Shown here piece after piece: positions 35,313 through 44,688 of a stretch of 60,527 nucleotides of DNA. A program made the translations under genes and the position numbers. The notes beneath the pieces are model-generated. The model worked only from the letters and a program-made list of their open reading frames with translations. It had not been told where the DNA came from and did not search any database. This stretch comes from Acidobacteriota bacterium (lineage in GTDB: Bacteria > Acidobacteriota > Terriglobia > Terriglobales > SCQP01): positions 1 through 60,527 of the forward strand of contig DAIDIE010000017.1 of the NCBI GenBank assembly GCA_027459505.1. Reading direction: 5' to 3'. The first letter of the stretch is position 1; the number at the start of each line of letters is the position of its first letter.

Positions 35313-37439
35313 ATGCAAGCACATCCACTGCGCCGCGCGTGGCGGCGCATTTTAATCGCGCTGTGCCCTTTGCCGGCGCTGTTTGCCGTGTTCACCATGC
35401 TTCCGCAGGCGGCGGCCGCGCAGATGACGTTTCAGCATCCCGGTGTTCTGGTGAGCGGGGCACAACTGGATTTCGTCAAGCAGCAGGTCAACGCCGGGGT
35501 CGAACCTTTTCATTCCGCCTTTCTCAAGGCGCAAAGCAGCCAATGGGGATCGCTCAGTTATACGGTGCAGGGTCCGCCGGCGGGCGGCGTCATCGATTGC
35601 GGCTCCTACTCCAATCCCAACTACGGCTGTTCGGCGGAAGACAATGACGCCACCGCGGCCTATACCCAGGCGCTGTTGTATTGGATTACCGGCAACCAGC
35701 AGTACGCCAACAACGCCATTGCCATCCTGAACGACTACGGCTACAACCTGACGGGGTACAGCGGGGCGAACGCACCCTTGCAGGCGGCCTGGGGCGCTTC
35801 CAAGTGGGCGCGGGCGGCGGAGATCATTCGCTACAGCGGCGCCGGTTGGTCCTCGGCCGATATCCAGCAGTTCACCAACATGCTCTACAACGTGAATCTG
35901 CCCAACATCTATAACGGATCCGGCAGCAACGGCAACTGGGAGCTGAGCATGATTGAGGGCATGATTGGCATCGCGGTATTTAACAACGATTCCAGCCTTT
36001 TTCAGCACGCGGTGGACTTCTGGCATCAGCGCGTTCCTGCCTACTTTTACTACTACCCCATTGACGGTCCTAATCCGGTACCGCCGCCGCGCGGGAGCCT
36101 GAACTGGAACGGACAGACCGTCTTTGACAACTCCGTCAACGGGGTCGCGCAGGAGACCTGCCGCGACTTTGGCCACACCGAGTACGGCATTGCCGCTACC
36201 ATGAACGCCGCCGAGACCGCCGCGATCCAGGGAGTGGACCTGTACGGCTCGGAGCGACCGCGCCTGGAAGCGGCGCTGGAGTTCCATACCTATTACCTGG
36301 CCGGCAACCCGGTACCCAGCTCAGTTTGCGGGGGGAGCGTCAAGCTGGTTGACTACCCGACCTTCGAAATCGGCTACAACGCCTTCCACAACCGCCTGGG
36401 CGACTCGCTGCCCAACACCTGGAACTGGATCACCTCCAACGTACGCAATCAGAGCATGCCGGTGGATTACCACATGATGATTTTTGAGACGCTTACCCAT
36501 GGGGGCAGTCCAAGCAGCGCCACCTCGGGTCCGGTCTCTATTGATACGGGGGGTGTGGCCGCCGGTTCTTATGTGAGCGATACCGACTTCACTGGTGGCA
36601 ACACGGCCAGCACGAGCGCCGCGATCGACACCAGCCTGGTCAGCAATCCGGCGCCGCAACAGGTCTATCAATCCGAGCGTTGGGGAGCAAGTACATATAC
36701 CCTGGGCGGGTTCACGCCGGGCGCCAGCTACCAGGTGACCCTGCAATTCGCCGAGATCTACTGGACGGCCACCGGACAACGGGAATTCAACGTACTGATC
36801 AACGGCGCCCAGGTATTGACGAATTTCGATATCATTGCCGCCGCCGGCGGCGCCGGCCGGGCGATTGCGAAGACGTTTACCACCAATGCGGACGGCAGCG
36901 GCGATATCACCATTCAGTTCACGGTGGGGGCCGCCGACCAGCCCAAGATCAGTGGGATCAGCGTGGCCGCTTCGTCCTCAGGTTCGAATGCCCCTGACCC
37001 CAGCGCCTGGTATAACGTAGTCAACCAGACCAGCGGGTTGTGCGTGGATGACACGGGATGGGGAACGGCGAACGGCACGGTGCTGCAGCAATGGGCTTGC
37101 GGCAATCAACAAACCAACCAGGAGTGGCAGTTCCGCGCCGCCGCCAGCAGTGGTTACGACGCCGTCTTTAACCGCTACGCCACCGCCCTGGCCTGGGATG
37201 ACACGGGAGGGTCAACCGCCAACGGCAATGGGATACAGCTCTGGAGCTACGGGAGCGGAAACGCCAATCAGGAATGGCAGCCGGTCTCGCTGGGCAACGG
37301 ATTATGGAAATTCGTGAACCTGAAGAGTGGTTTGTGCCTGGATAACACCGGCTCCACTTCCAATGGAGTGCAGATGACGCAATGGACCTGCGAAAGCGGC
37401 AATAGCAACCAGGAGTTTTCACTGGTGCAACAGCCCTAA
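35313..37439 (+). CDS. Secreted alginate-lyase-like enzyme with malectin and ricin-type lectin domains
   Basis: A 708-residue exported modular protein. After the signal peptide (ending AAAAQM) comes an alpha-toroid resembling the PL5-like alginate lyase family (about 30-395), including NGNWELSMIEGMIG and ETCRDFGHTEYGIAATMNAAE. A malectin/CBM57-like domain follows (about 420-565: YVSDTDFTGGNTAST, YQVTLQFAEIYW, REFNVLINGAQVL), then a ricin-type beta-trefoil (about 575-708) with QxW-like repeats (NQEWQFRA, NQEWQPVS, NQEFSLVQ). The two lectin modules would target it to polysaccharide. Real substrate could be another uronan-rich polymer. Confidence 0.82.
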   Translation: MQAHPLRRAWRRILIALCPLPALFAVFTMLPQAAAAQMTFQHPGVLVSGAQLDFVKQQVNAGVEPFHSAFLKAQSSQWGSLSYTVQGPPAGGVIDCGSYSNPNYGCSAEDNDATAAYTQALLYWITGNQQYANNAIAILNDYGYNLTGYSGANAPLQAAWGASKWARAAEIIRYSGAGWSSADIQQFTNMLYNVNLPNIYNGSGSNGNWELSMIEGMIGIAVFNNDSSLFQHAVDFWHQRVPAYFYYYPIDGPNPVPPPRGSLNWNGQTVFDNSVNGVAQETCRDFGHTEYGIAATMNAAETAAIQGVDLYGSERPRLEAALEFHTYYLAGNPVPSSVCGGSVKLVDYPTFEIGYNAFHNRLGDSLPNTWNWITSNVRNQSMPVDYHMMIFETLTHGGSPSSATSGPVSIDTGGVAAGSYVSDTDFTGGNTASTSAAIDTSLVSNPAPQQVYQSERWGASTYTLGGFTPGASYQVTLQFAEIYWTATGQREFNVLINGAQVLTNFDIIAAAGGAGRAIAKTFTTNADGSGDITIQFTVGAADQPKISGISVAASSSGSNAPDPSAWYNVVNQTSGLCVDDTGWGTANGTVLQQWACGNQQTNQEWQFRAAASSGYDAVFNRYATALAWDDTGGSTANGNGIQLWSYGSGNANQEWQPVSLGNGLWKFVNLKSGLCLDNTGSTSNGVQMTQWTCESGNSNQEFSLVQQP

Positions 37440-37675
37440 GCGGGAGCGAGAGCGACAGGGTGCGCGTGGAGCCCGCTAAGCGAAGTGGAGTAAGGCGGGT
37501 TCCACGGCCCTGCGCCGCGTTTAGGGTGGCGTGGTGGTGCGCGGCACATGGTTCCTGAGCTGGCGCCCCATGCTAAACTGGCCCCGCTGCGGCTTGCGGG
37601 GATGGTTTACGCCCGCGTTCCGCGTTAGCTCCCGCATACTCCGGCTGGCTGCCAGCGCCACGAGGAAATCGCCTT
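37440..37675. other. Intergenic region before gmhA, with a 12-bp stem-loop
   Basis: CGTGGAGCCCGC (37465-37476) pairs with GCGGGTTCCACG (37495-37506) over 12 bp with one G-T and an 18-base loop, 26 bases after the lyase stop. It may mark the 3' end of that transcript although no T-run follows. The rest is non-coding; a TAAACT -10-like box lies near 37574. Confidence 0.5.
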
Positions 37676-38311
37676 TTGTTCAAGCAGTTGATCCAGAACT
37701 CTTTTAGCGAGAGCATTGCCACCAAGGAACGTGCTCTGCTTGCCCTGGCCGATAAGCTGCAGGCTGCAGCCGAATTGTGTGTGAATACGTTTCAGGGGGG
37801 CGGGAAGATCATTTTCTGCGGCAATGGGGGCAGTGCCGCCGACGCCCAGCACCTGGCGGCGGAGTTTGTGGGGCGGTTTCTTCTGGACCGGCGTCCGCTG
37901 CCCGCCCTGGCGCTTAACGTCAATACCTCGTCGCTGACCTCAATCGGCAACGACTACGGATACCGCTTCAGCTTTTCACGTCAGGTGGAAGCGTTCGCGC
38001 AAGCGGGCGATTTGCTGGTGGGCATCAGTACCTCGGGCAACTCAGGGAATGTGCTGGAGGCGGTGCTCTCAGCCCGCAAGCTGGGCATGCGCATTATTGC
38101 CATGACCGGCGAGGGGGGCGGTCAACTGGCCGCGCACGCCGACGTGCTGCTGGACGTGCCTTCCCAGAGTACGCCACGAATTCAGGAGTGCCATGTCCTG
38201 CTGGGACACATCCTATGCCAGGCGGTTGACGAGGTGCTCGGGACGGGCGAGGTGGTGAAAGGCTTGAGGAAGCATTCAGCCGGCGGCCAAGACGATCGCG
38301 AAGGTTCGTAA
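37676..38311 (+). CDS. gmhA: Sedoheptulose-7-phosphate isomerase (phosphoheptose isomerase)
   Basis: A 211-residue SIS-fold enzyme converting sedoheptulose-7-P to D-glycero-D-manno-heptose-7-P, the first step of ADP-heptose synthesis for LPS. Family motifs are FCGNGGSAADAQHLAAEF, the Ser-rich GISTSGNSGNVLEA and the C-terminal QECHVLLGHILCQAVD. The start is a TTG with GAGGAAA upstream (37661-37667); no in-frame ATG gives the full fold. It opens a plus-strand LPS block with a GT9 transferase, rfaE1 and hldD. Confidence 0.93.
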   Translation: MFKQLIQNSFSESIATKERALLALADKLQAAAELCVNTFQGGGKIIFCGNGGSAADAQHLAAEFVGRFLLDRRPLPALALNVNTSSLTSIGNDYGYRFSFSRQVEAFAQAGDLLVGISTSGNSGNVLEAVLSARKLGMRIIAMTGEGGGQLAAHADVLLDVPSQSTPRIQECHVLLGHILCQAVDEVLGTGEVVKGLRKHSAGGQDDREGS

Positions 38312-38355
38312 GTTAGCCGGCTAGAGCCAGAGTCGCAGGCGAGGCACGCATTAGC

Positions 38356-39459
38356 ATGTTTCAGTCGCCTCCAGGAAGGTTGCCCCCTCTACGTTCGCGC
38401 GGGCGTCTGCCGTTTGCGATAGCGGACCGGGTTGGCGGATTGCTGTTTTCACGGCGTTTGCCGCGGCTGGAGGCGATCAAGAGCCTCGTCGTTGTCCGCC
38501 CGGAGCGGTTGGGCGACGTCATTGGAACTATTCCCGCGCTGCGCATGTTGCGCCGGGTGGCGGCGGGGAAAGCGATCCGTTGCCTGGTGCAGCCTGCTTA
38601 CGGGCAATTGATCGCACAATGCTGTCCGGGCCTGGTGGACAGCGTAGAGGATTGCAACGCTCCACGGCGCAGTTCACCCGCTGCGCGCCAGGCGGCACTG
38701 TTTATAGATTTTCAGGGTCACCGGGCGAACATCATCTCAGGGCTGCGCCAGGCGGCGACAGGCGCCGGTTATGGCACGAGGGGGCTGGGTTTTCTGCTGG
38801 CGCATGCCGCCACCCTGGAAAGGCGCCCGGTGTGGGAACGGCATTTGGCGCTGCTGGAAGACATCTTCAACACCAGCGCCGAGCCCGCGGATGTACAACT
38901 CCCCTGGCTTCATATATCCGCCGCTGCCAGCAGTGAGGCGAGTGCGTATGTGAATGATGGACCGCGTCCCATCGTGCTGCATCCGGGCAGTGGACAGCCC
39001 AACAAACGTTGGCCGCTGGAACATTGGGTGATGCTGGGGCGGGAACTGCTGGGCGCGGGCGTTCCGCTGCTGATCAGTGGCGCCCCCTCGGAACTGTCAC
39101 TAACGCACGCCCTGGCGAAAGGACTTGGCGACCCGCGGCTGCTGTTGCCGCCACTGCCCCTGCCCATCTATGCGGGGGTGTTACAACGCAGCCGGGCGCT
39201 GGTTGCCCCTGACAGCGGGGTCTGCCACATGGCTCATGCTGTGCAGGTTCCGGTGGTCGCGTTGTTCGGTCCTGAAGACGCGTTGATGTGGGGCTACCGG
39301 TCCCCGCGGGTTGTGAACGTGCGGGCGGAAGCGCCCCCCGCCTGCAGTCCGTGTGAACGCACCCGCTGCCGGCGAGGAGATTTGCTGTGCATGAAACAGA
39401 TAGCGGTGGAACAGGTCCGGGCGGCGCTTGAAAGCGCAGGCGTCCGGCTGGCGCGGTAA
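38356..39459 (+). CDS. Glycosyltransferase family 9 (LPS heptosyltransferase-like)
   Basis: A 367-residue GT-B enzyme that probably adds heptose to the LPS inner core from ADP-heptose. Family motifs are the N-terminal VVRPERLGDVIGTIPALRM, the mid FIDFQGHRAN, IVLHPGSGQPNKRWPLEHW starting the C-terminal Rossmann domain, and APDSGVCHMAHAVQVPVVALFG. A C-terminal cysteine group (CSPCERTRCRRGDLLC) resembles that of WaaC/WaaF relatives. It lies between gmhA and rfaE1, fitting heptose transfer. Which heptose (I or II) is unknown. Confidence 0.87.
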   Translation: MFQSPPGRLPPLRSRGRLPFAIADRVGGLLFSRRLPRLEAIKSLVVVRPERLGDVIGTIPALRMLRRVAAGKAIRCLVQPAYGQLIAQCCPGLVDSVEDCNAPRRSSPAARQAALFIDFQGHRANIISGLRQAATGAGYGTRGLGFLLAHAATLERRPVWERHLALLEDIFNTSAEPADVQLPWLHISAAASSEASAYVNDGPRPIVLHPGSGQPNKRWPLEHWVMLGRELLGAGVPLLISGAPSELSLTHALAKGLGDPRLLLPPLPLPIYAGVLQRSRALVAPDSGVCHMAHAVQVPVVALFGPEDALMWGYRSPRVVNVRAEAPPACSPCERTRCRRGDLLCMKQIAVEQVRAALESAGVRLAR

Positions 39460-39709
39460 GCGCACGGCCGTCAAAGAGCCACGCCGAGTCGAACTGATTT
39501 CGAGTGCGAAATCGCGGACCGATGTCACAGCCGAAATCCGCCATCTGCCGTGAGACTCGGCTGCGCTCCACCAGCCGCACCGCGGCGTTAGGAGCCGGAT
39601 ACCGGAGCGGGTGGAATTAAAGCGGCCATGCCGCCCTGGCAGTCTAGAATAAAAGATCACGTGGCCCCGTCCGCACCGGAATCGGCCCAAGTGCGGCGCC
39701 TTCATCCTC
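39460..39709. other. Intergenic region with dispersed repeat copy B, upstream of rfaE1
   Basis: Holds the second copy of the CGAGTCGAACTGATTTCGAG repeat and, at its downstream end, a TAGAAT -10-like box (39645-39650) in an AT-rich patch, which may be a promoter for rfaE1. No gene. Confidence 0.5.
39483..39644. repeat. Dispersed intergenic repeat, copy B
   Basis: Bases 39485-39504 are identical to 4501-4520. The copy continues with a diverged segment and ends with AAGCGGCC...CTGGCA near 39620-39641, mirroring the end of copy A. Overall length (about 160 bases) is similar to copy A. It is non-coding in both places; limits are approximate. Confidence 0.55.
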
Positions 39710-40765
39710 ATGCTGTCAGTTCTTCCCACCAAGTGGCGCAGCGCCCGCATCGCGGTCATCGGCGATTGCATGCTGGACCGTTTTACCTGGGGCGACGCCA
39801 CGCGCATCTCCCCCGAGGCGCCGGTGCCGGTAGTGTTGCTGCAGCACGAGACCTATCAATTGGGAGGCGCCGCCAACGTGGCTGCCAATGTGGTTTCGCT
39901 GGGTGGGCGGGCGGCGTTGTTTTCTCTGGTCGGCGCGGATGCGGCGGGAGAGCAGGTTCGCGCCCTCTTGCGGAAACAGGGTATTGAAGACGGTTTGCAG
40001 GCGCTGGCGGCGCACCCCACCACCGTGAAACAGCGCATCCTGGCCCAGGGCAAGCATATGCTGCGGCTGGATCAGGAATCCGATGGCGAGTTACCGGCCG
40101 AGGCGTTGAGGGAACTGCTAACTTCGTTGCAGTCTCGCCTTGGTGAATTTGACGTCATCGTGATTTCCGATTACGCCAAGGGGACGATCAACCAACAGAC
40201 GTTGGGGATGTTGCTGGAGGTGGCACACACCGCGGGTGTTCCCGTGCTGGCCGACCCCAAGCAGCCTCGTTTGAGCTACGCCGGGGTGACTCTCCTGAAG
40301 CCGAATCTGAAGGAACTGGAGGCCTTGGTGAATGCCGGCGCTCGCAGCGACGCCGAGTTGAACCAGGCCGCGGCACTGGTGTTGGAGCGGCATGCCTGCG
40401 AAGCGCTGTTGGTTACCCTGGGCGCGCGGGGCATGATGCTTTATCGCCGCGCAGCGCGAGTCGCGTCCGATGGTGACCGGCGCGGCGGCCAACGTGGAGA
40501 GCAGACGCCGCGCCAAATTCCGGCGTTGGCGCACCATGTGGCCGATGTGACCGGCGCTGGCGACACGGTTATGGCGGCACTGGCCATGGGAATGGCAGCG
40601 GGTTTGGAACTGGCGGAGGCAGCCGATGTAGCCAACTGTGCGGCCAGCATTGCGGTCAGCGAGCCGGGCACAGTGGCGGTGACCTTAGCGGATCTGGAGG
40701 CGTTGATGCTGAGCCGCCAAGAGCCCGGCCAGGTGGAAGTGAGCGGATCGGGAGGGGCCTTGTGA
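39710..40765 (+). CDS. rfaE1: D-glycero-beta-D-manno-heptose-7-phosphate kinase
   Basis: A 351-residue PfkB-family sugar kinase making heptose-1,7-bisphosphate in ADP-heptose synthesis. Characteristic motifs are GDCMLDRFTWGDATRISPEAP at the N-terminus, QLGGAANVAANV, VLADPKQPRLSYAG, LLKPNLKELE and the catalytic DVTGAGDTVMAAL. It corresponds only to the kinase half of HldE; the adenylyltransferase half is absent. The kinase core carries a short Arg/Gly-rich insert (about 257-272). It overlaps hldD by 4 bases (GTGA). Confidence 0.92.
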   Translation: MLSVLPTKWRSARIAVIGDCMLDRFTWGDATRISPEAPVPVVLLQHETYQLGGAANVAANVVSLGGRAALFSLVGADAAGEQVRALLRKQGIEDGLQALAAHPTTVKQRILAQGKHMLRLDQESDGELPAEALRELLTSLQSRLGEFDVIVISDYAKGTINQQTLGMLLEVAHTAGVPVLADPKQPRLSYAGVTLLKPNLKELEALVNAGARSDAELNQAAALVLERHACEALLVTLGARGMMLYRRAARVASDGDRRGGQRGEQTPRQIPALAHHVADVTGAGDTVMAALAMGMAAGLELAEAADVANCAASIAVSEPGTVAVTLADLEALMLSRQEPGQVEVSGSGGAL

Positions 40766-41742
40766 TTGTCGTTACCGGCGGCGCCGGCTTCATTGGCAGC
40801 GCATTAATTTGGTTCCTGAAGCAACAAGGGCACGAGGACATTCTGGCCGTCGACCACCTGGACCGCAGCGAAAAGTTCCGCAATTTATGTGGGCTACCCA
40901 TCTCCGACTACCTGGAACGTGATCTGTTTCAGGAGCGCATTGAGCGTGAAGACTCCCGGCTGCCCAAGATCGAGGCGGTGTTTCACCTGGGCGCCTGCAG
41001 CAGCACTGCGGAGGAAGACGGCAGCTACTTGATGTACAACAACTTCGAGTACAGCAAGACGCTGGCGCAATGGTGTCTGGCCAAGGAGGTGCGTTTCATC
41101 TACGCCTCCAGCGCCGCAACGTATGGGGATGGCGCCCAGGGGTACAGCGATTCGTTGGAGGTGGTTCCGAAACTCCGCCCGCTGAATCGCTATGCTCTTT
41201 CCAAACAGTTGTTTGACCAATGGGCGCTTGCGGTGAAGGCGTTTCCCCGCATAGCCGGGGTGAAGTACTTCAATGTGTATGGGCCCAACGAATACCATAA
41301 AGGCAATATGCGCAGCGTCGTGTTGCGCGCCTTCGAACAGATTCAAAGCGACGGCTGCGTGCGGCTCTTCCGCTCCTATAGGCCGGAGTATGCCGACGGC
41401 GAGCAGGTGCGCGATTTCGTCTACGTGAAAGACGCGGTGGCGATGACGGCTTGGCTGCTGGAGCACCGCGAGCAGGGTGGGCTGTTCAACGTAGGCGCGG
41501 GGCGGGCGCGCAGTTGGAACGACCTGGCGCGCGCGGTCTTTAGCGCACTGGGCCAGCCGCCGCGGGTTGAATACGTGGATATGCCGGAGGCGTTGCGCGC
41601 CGCTTACCAGTACCACACCTGCGCGGACATGAGCCGCTGGGCGGCGCATCCCTCCGCTCCCAAACCGGTCTCGCTGGAAGAGGGTGTGCGGGATTACGTC
41701 ACCACCTACCTTGCCAGGGGAACGCGCTATCTGGCCGGCTGA
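40762..41742 (+). CDS. hldD: ADP-L-glycero-D-manno-heptose 6-epimerase
   Basis: A 326-residue short-chain dehydrogenase-type epimerase, last step of ADP-L-glycero-D-manno-heptose synthesis. The NAD(P)-binding TGGAGFIGSALIWFL, HLGACSSTAEEDGSYLMYNN, SSAATYGDG, the catalytic Y-x3-K (YALSK) and FNVYGPNEYHKGNMRSV are all typical of HldD. The GTG start overlaps the rfaE1 stop. gmhB and rfaE2 functions are not encoded in the window. Confidence 0.95.
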   Translation: MIVVTGGAGFIGSALIWFLKQQGHEDILAVDHLDRSEKFRNLCGLPISDYLERDLFQERIEREDSRLPKIEAVFHLGACSSTAEEDGSYLMYNNFEYSKTLAQWCLAKEVRFIYASSAATYGDGAQGYSDSLEVVPKLRPLNRYALSKQLFDQWALAVKAFPRIAGVKYFNVYGPNEYHKGNMRSVVLRAFEQIQSDGCVRLFRSYRPEYADGEQVRDFVYVKDAVAMTAWLLEHREQGGLFNVGAGRARSWNDLARAVFSALGQPPRVEYVDMPEALRAAYQYHTCADMSRWAAHPSAPKPVSLEEGVRDYVTTYLARGTRYLAG

Positions 41743-41754
41743 GTTGCGGCCGAT

Positions 41755-42528
41755 TCAGCTCTTGCCGCGGGTTCGTTCCCAAATGAGGCGCAGCCCTTGC
41801 AGGGTGAGGTTTTCATCGTGCTCCTGGATGAAGCGCGAGTGGCTGGCCATCAATGGCGCCAGGCCCCCGGTGGCCATGGTCCGCGTTTGTTCTCCCAACT
41901 CGCCGCGCAGGCGCTCCAAAATGCCGTCGACCAGGCCGAGGTAGCCATAAAACAGACCGGACTGAATGCTGCCCACGGTGGTGTTGCCGATGAGGCGCTC
42001 GGGAGGGCGAATCTCCACGCGTGGCAGGCGCGCGGTGCGGACAAACAAGGCCTCGGCGGAAATGCCCATGCCGGGACAGATGAGGCCGCCCATGTACTCG
42101 CCCTTAGCGGAGACCACGTCGAAAGTAGTGGCGGTTCCGAAATCCACAATGACCAGCGGGCCGCCACAACGGGCAAAACCGGCCACAGCGTTCACGATTC
42201 GGTCGGCGCCCACATCCGCGGCGGGTTGATAAAGGATGGGCATGCCAGTGCGCAGTCCCGGTCCTACAAACAGCGGCTCGACGGCGAAATGGCGCTGAAT
42301 GGTCTCGCGAATGGTGGCATCCAGCGGTGGCACTACAGAAGCAACGATGGCGGCGGTGATGTCAGCGGGGGCTCGCCCGGCGTGTTGGAACAGTCCGCGC
42401 AGCAGCAGTCCATATTCGTCGACAGTCTGGGCGCGGTTGGTGGTAATGCGCCAGGCCGCAGCCAGGGTTTGCCCTTCGTAAACACCAATGACAGTGTTGG
42501 TATTGCCCGCGTCCAGCACCAAAAGCAT
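41755..42528 (-). CDS. coaX: Type III pantothenate kinase
   Basis: A 257-residue ASKHA-fold kinase for the first step of coenzyme A synthesis. Motifs are LVLDAGNTNTVIGVYEG at the N-terminus, DVGADRIVNAVAG, IVDFGTATTFDVV and MATGGLAPLM near the C-terminus. The ATG at 42528 starts directly on the phosphate-binding motif; the much longer frame upstream is not coding. It is convergent with hldD (12-base gap) and divergent from typA. Confidence 0.94.
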   Translation of the reverse strand: MLLVLDAGNTNTVIGVYEGQTLAAAWRITTNRAQTVDEYGLLLRGLFQHAGRAPADITAAIVASVVPPLDATIRETIQRHFAVEPLFVGPGLRTGMPILYQPAADVGADRIVNAVAGFARCGGPLVIVDFGTATTFDVVSAKGEYMGGLICPGMGISAEALFVRTARLPRVEIRPPERLIGNTTVGSIQSGLFYGYLGLVDGILERLRGELGEQTRTMATGGLAPLMASHSRFIQEHDENLTLQGLRLIWERTRGKS

Positions 42529-42768
42529 AGGTAAACAGTTTACAGTTGACGGTGAGCCGCGGGGCGATCTGGCGGCGCACACGGTGGCCGCACGCCTGGG
42601 CCCAGGGAGAAGCCCCCGCGTGCTGGACCGGGCGGAGCGCTCCGTGGAAGGCACCTGATAAAATAGGTGCATCCCCCTCGCCCAGCCCGCTGGACATGTT
42701 TGTGCGCTCCGGGGGCTGCCTCCGCGGCCAAATTCGACAGCTCTTGTCTTTAAGGACGTTTCTTTCGC
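42529..42768. promoter_or_regulatory. Divergent coaX/typA promoter region
   Basis: Between the two divergent starts. A small palindrome GCACCT-GATAAAAT-AGGTGC (42651-42670) carries TAAAAT, a good -10 match for typA, in its loop; no clear -35 is seen. A TAAGGACG box (42751-42758) precedes the TTG start of typA. Confidence 0.4.
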
Positions 42769-44610
42769 TTGAAAGCACCTATTCGCAACATCGCTATTAT
42801 TGCCCACGTTGACCACGGCAAGACCACGCTAGTGGATGTCTTGCTGCGGCAGAGCGGGACCTTCCGCGCCAACCAGGCGGTCGTGGATCGCGTCATGGAT
42901 TCCAACGATCTGGAACGCGAGCGCGGCATCACCATCCTGGCGAAAAACACCGCGCTCTACTACCACGACACCAAGATCAACATTGTAGACACGCCGGGCC
43001 ACAGCGACTTCGGCGGGGAGGTGGAGCGGGCGCTGAAGATGGTGGACGGCGTGGTGCTTTTGGTGGACGCGAGCGAGGGCCCGCTGCCGCAGACGCGATA
43101 TGTACTCCAGAAGGCGCTGCAGGCCAAGCTGCCTCCGGTGGTGGTGCTGAACAAGATCGACCGGCAGGATGCGCGGCCCAGCGAAGTGCTGAACGAAATC
43201 TACGACTTGTTCATCGATCTGGACGCCACCGAGGATCAACTGGATTTCCCCGTGCTGTACACCAACGCCAAGGCCGGGGTGGCGCACCGCGAAATCGGGG
43301 ATTCCAGCACCGATCTGCAACCGCTGTTTGAAGCCATCGTGGGACACATTCCGGCTCCGGGAGGTGACCCCGAGGGGGTGTTGCAGTTGCAGGTGATGAA
43401 TCTGGATTACAGCGATTACCTGGGGCGCATCGCCATCGGCCGGGTGATGAACGGTACGGTGCGCCAGGGCACGGAGGTGGGCATCGCCAAAACCGATGGT
43501 AGCCTGGCGCGCACCCGGATCACTAAGCTGTTTACCTTCCGTGGCCTGCGCCGCGACGAGACCGATGCGGTTTCCTGCGGGGACGTGGTCGCGCTGGCGG
43601 GGGTGGAAGGTATACAGATCGGCGAAACCATTACCGATCCCGAGCAGCCCGCGCCGCTGCCGCCGATTCGCATCGATGAGCCCACGATTGCGATGATCTT
43701 CACGGTGAACACCTCGCCGCTGGCGGGCCGGGAGGGGCAGTTTGTCACGTCGCGCAATATCCGCGAGCGGCTGGACAAAGAGCTGTTGACGAACGTGTCG
43801 ATCCGCGTGGAGGAGACGGGCAGCACCGATTCCTTCCGCGTGTTGGGACGGGGCGAGTTGCAATTGGCAATTCTCATTGAAACGATGCGCCGCGAAGGTT
43901 TTGAGCTCATGGTGGGCAAACCGCAGATTGTGGTGCGCGAGGAGCGCGAAGGGGAGCGCGTTCGCCGGCTGGAACCGCTGGAGACGCTGGTGGTCGACAT
44001 TCCGGAAAACTATGTTGGGGTGGTGATTGAAAAGCTGGGCAGCCGCAAAGGGCAGATGAACAAGATGGTGAACCACGGGTCGGGGCGCGTGCGCATGGAA
44101 TTCAAGATTCCCTCGCGGGGGCTGATCGGGTTGCGCAGCCAACTGCTGACCGACACGCGTGGAACGGCGCTGCTGCATTCGCTGTTCGAGGGCTGGACCG
44201 AGTACCAGGGCGAAATGGCTTCCCGTCCCACGGGCGTACTGGTTGCCGATCGCGCCGGTATGACCACCACCTACGCACTGAACAACTTGCAGGAGCGCGG
44301 TGAGATGTTTGCCGGCCCGGGTACGGAAGTTTACGAGGGAATGATTGTCGGTGAGAACGCGCGTGACGCTGACATGGACGTGAACATCACGAAGGAGAAG
44401 AAGTTGACCAACATGCGCGCATCCAGCGCTGACGAGGCCATCCGGCTGGTGCCCTTCAAGGCGCTGAATCTGGAGCAGGCGCTGGACTTTATCGCGGATG
44501 ACGAGTTTGTGGAGGTCACGCCCAAATCCATCCGGCTGCGGAAACGCATTCTGCAGGCCAACCGCCGGCCCAAGAAGGGCGCGATCGAGGTGGAGAAGGT
44601 GCTGACTTAA
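42769..44610 (+). CDS. typA: Ribosome-associated GTPase TypA/BipA
   Basis: A 613-residue translational GTPase that binds the ribosome and aids assembly and stress adaptation. G-motifs are [14 protein letters not shown] (G1), [16 protein letters not shown] (G3) and [10 protein letters not shown] (G4), followed by EF-G-like domains and the C-terminal TypA domain ([40 protein letters not shown]). The start is TTG, giving the canonical N-terminus [13 protein letters not shown] after four residues. Confidence 0.96.
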   Translation: MKAPIRNIAIIAHVDHGKTTLVDVLLRQSGTFRANQAVVDRVMDSNDLERERGITILAKNTALYYHDTKINIVDTPGHSDFGGEVERALKMVDGVVLLVDASEGPLPQTRYVLQKALQAKLPPVVVLNKIDRQDARPSEVLNEIYDLFIDLDATEDQLDFPVLYTNAKAGVAHREIGDSSTDLQPLFEAIVGHIPAPGGDPEGVLQLQVMNLDYSDYLGRIAIGRVMNGTVRQGTEVGIAKTDGSLARTRITKLFTFRGLRRDETDAVSCGDVVALAGVEGIQIGETITDPEQPAPLPPIRIDEPTIAMIFTVNTSPLAGREGQFVTSRNIRERLDKELLTNVSIRVEETGSTDSFRVLGRGELQLAILIETMRREGFELMVGKPQIVVREEREGERVRRLEPLETLVVDIPENYVGVVIEKLGSRKGQMNKMVNHGSGRVRMEFKIPSRGLIGLRSQLLTDTRGTALLHSLFEGWTEYQGEMASRPTGVLVADRAGMTTTYALNNLQERGEMFAGPGTEVYEGMIVGENARDADMDVNITKEKKLTNMRASSADEAIRLVPFKALNLEQALDFIADDEFVEVTPKSIRLRKRILQANRRPKKGAIEVEKVLT

Positions 44611-44688
44611 GGCGGGAAGTGCAGCTGTGCGTCTGCACCGCTCATCTCAAGGACGCGGGGAGACGGGAAAACGGAATGTGGCGGGCGT

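Noticed and set aside
42829-44178. 449-codon minus-strand frame opposite typA
   Set aside because: Antisense shadow of a universally conserved GTPase; composition typical of GC-rich complements.
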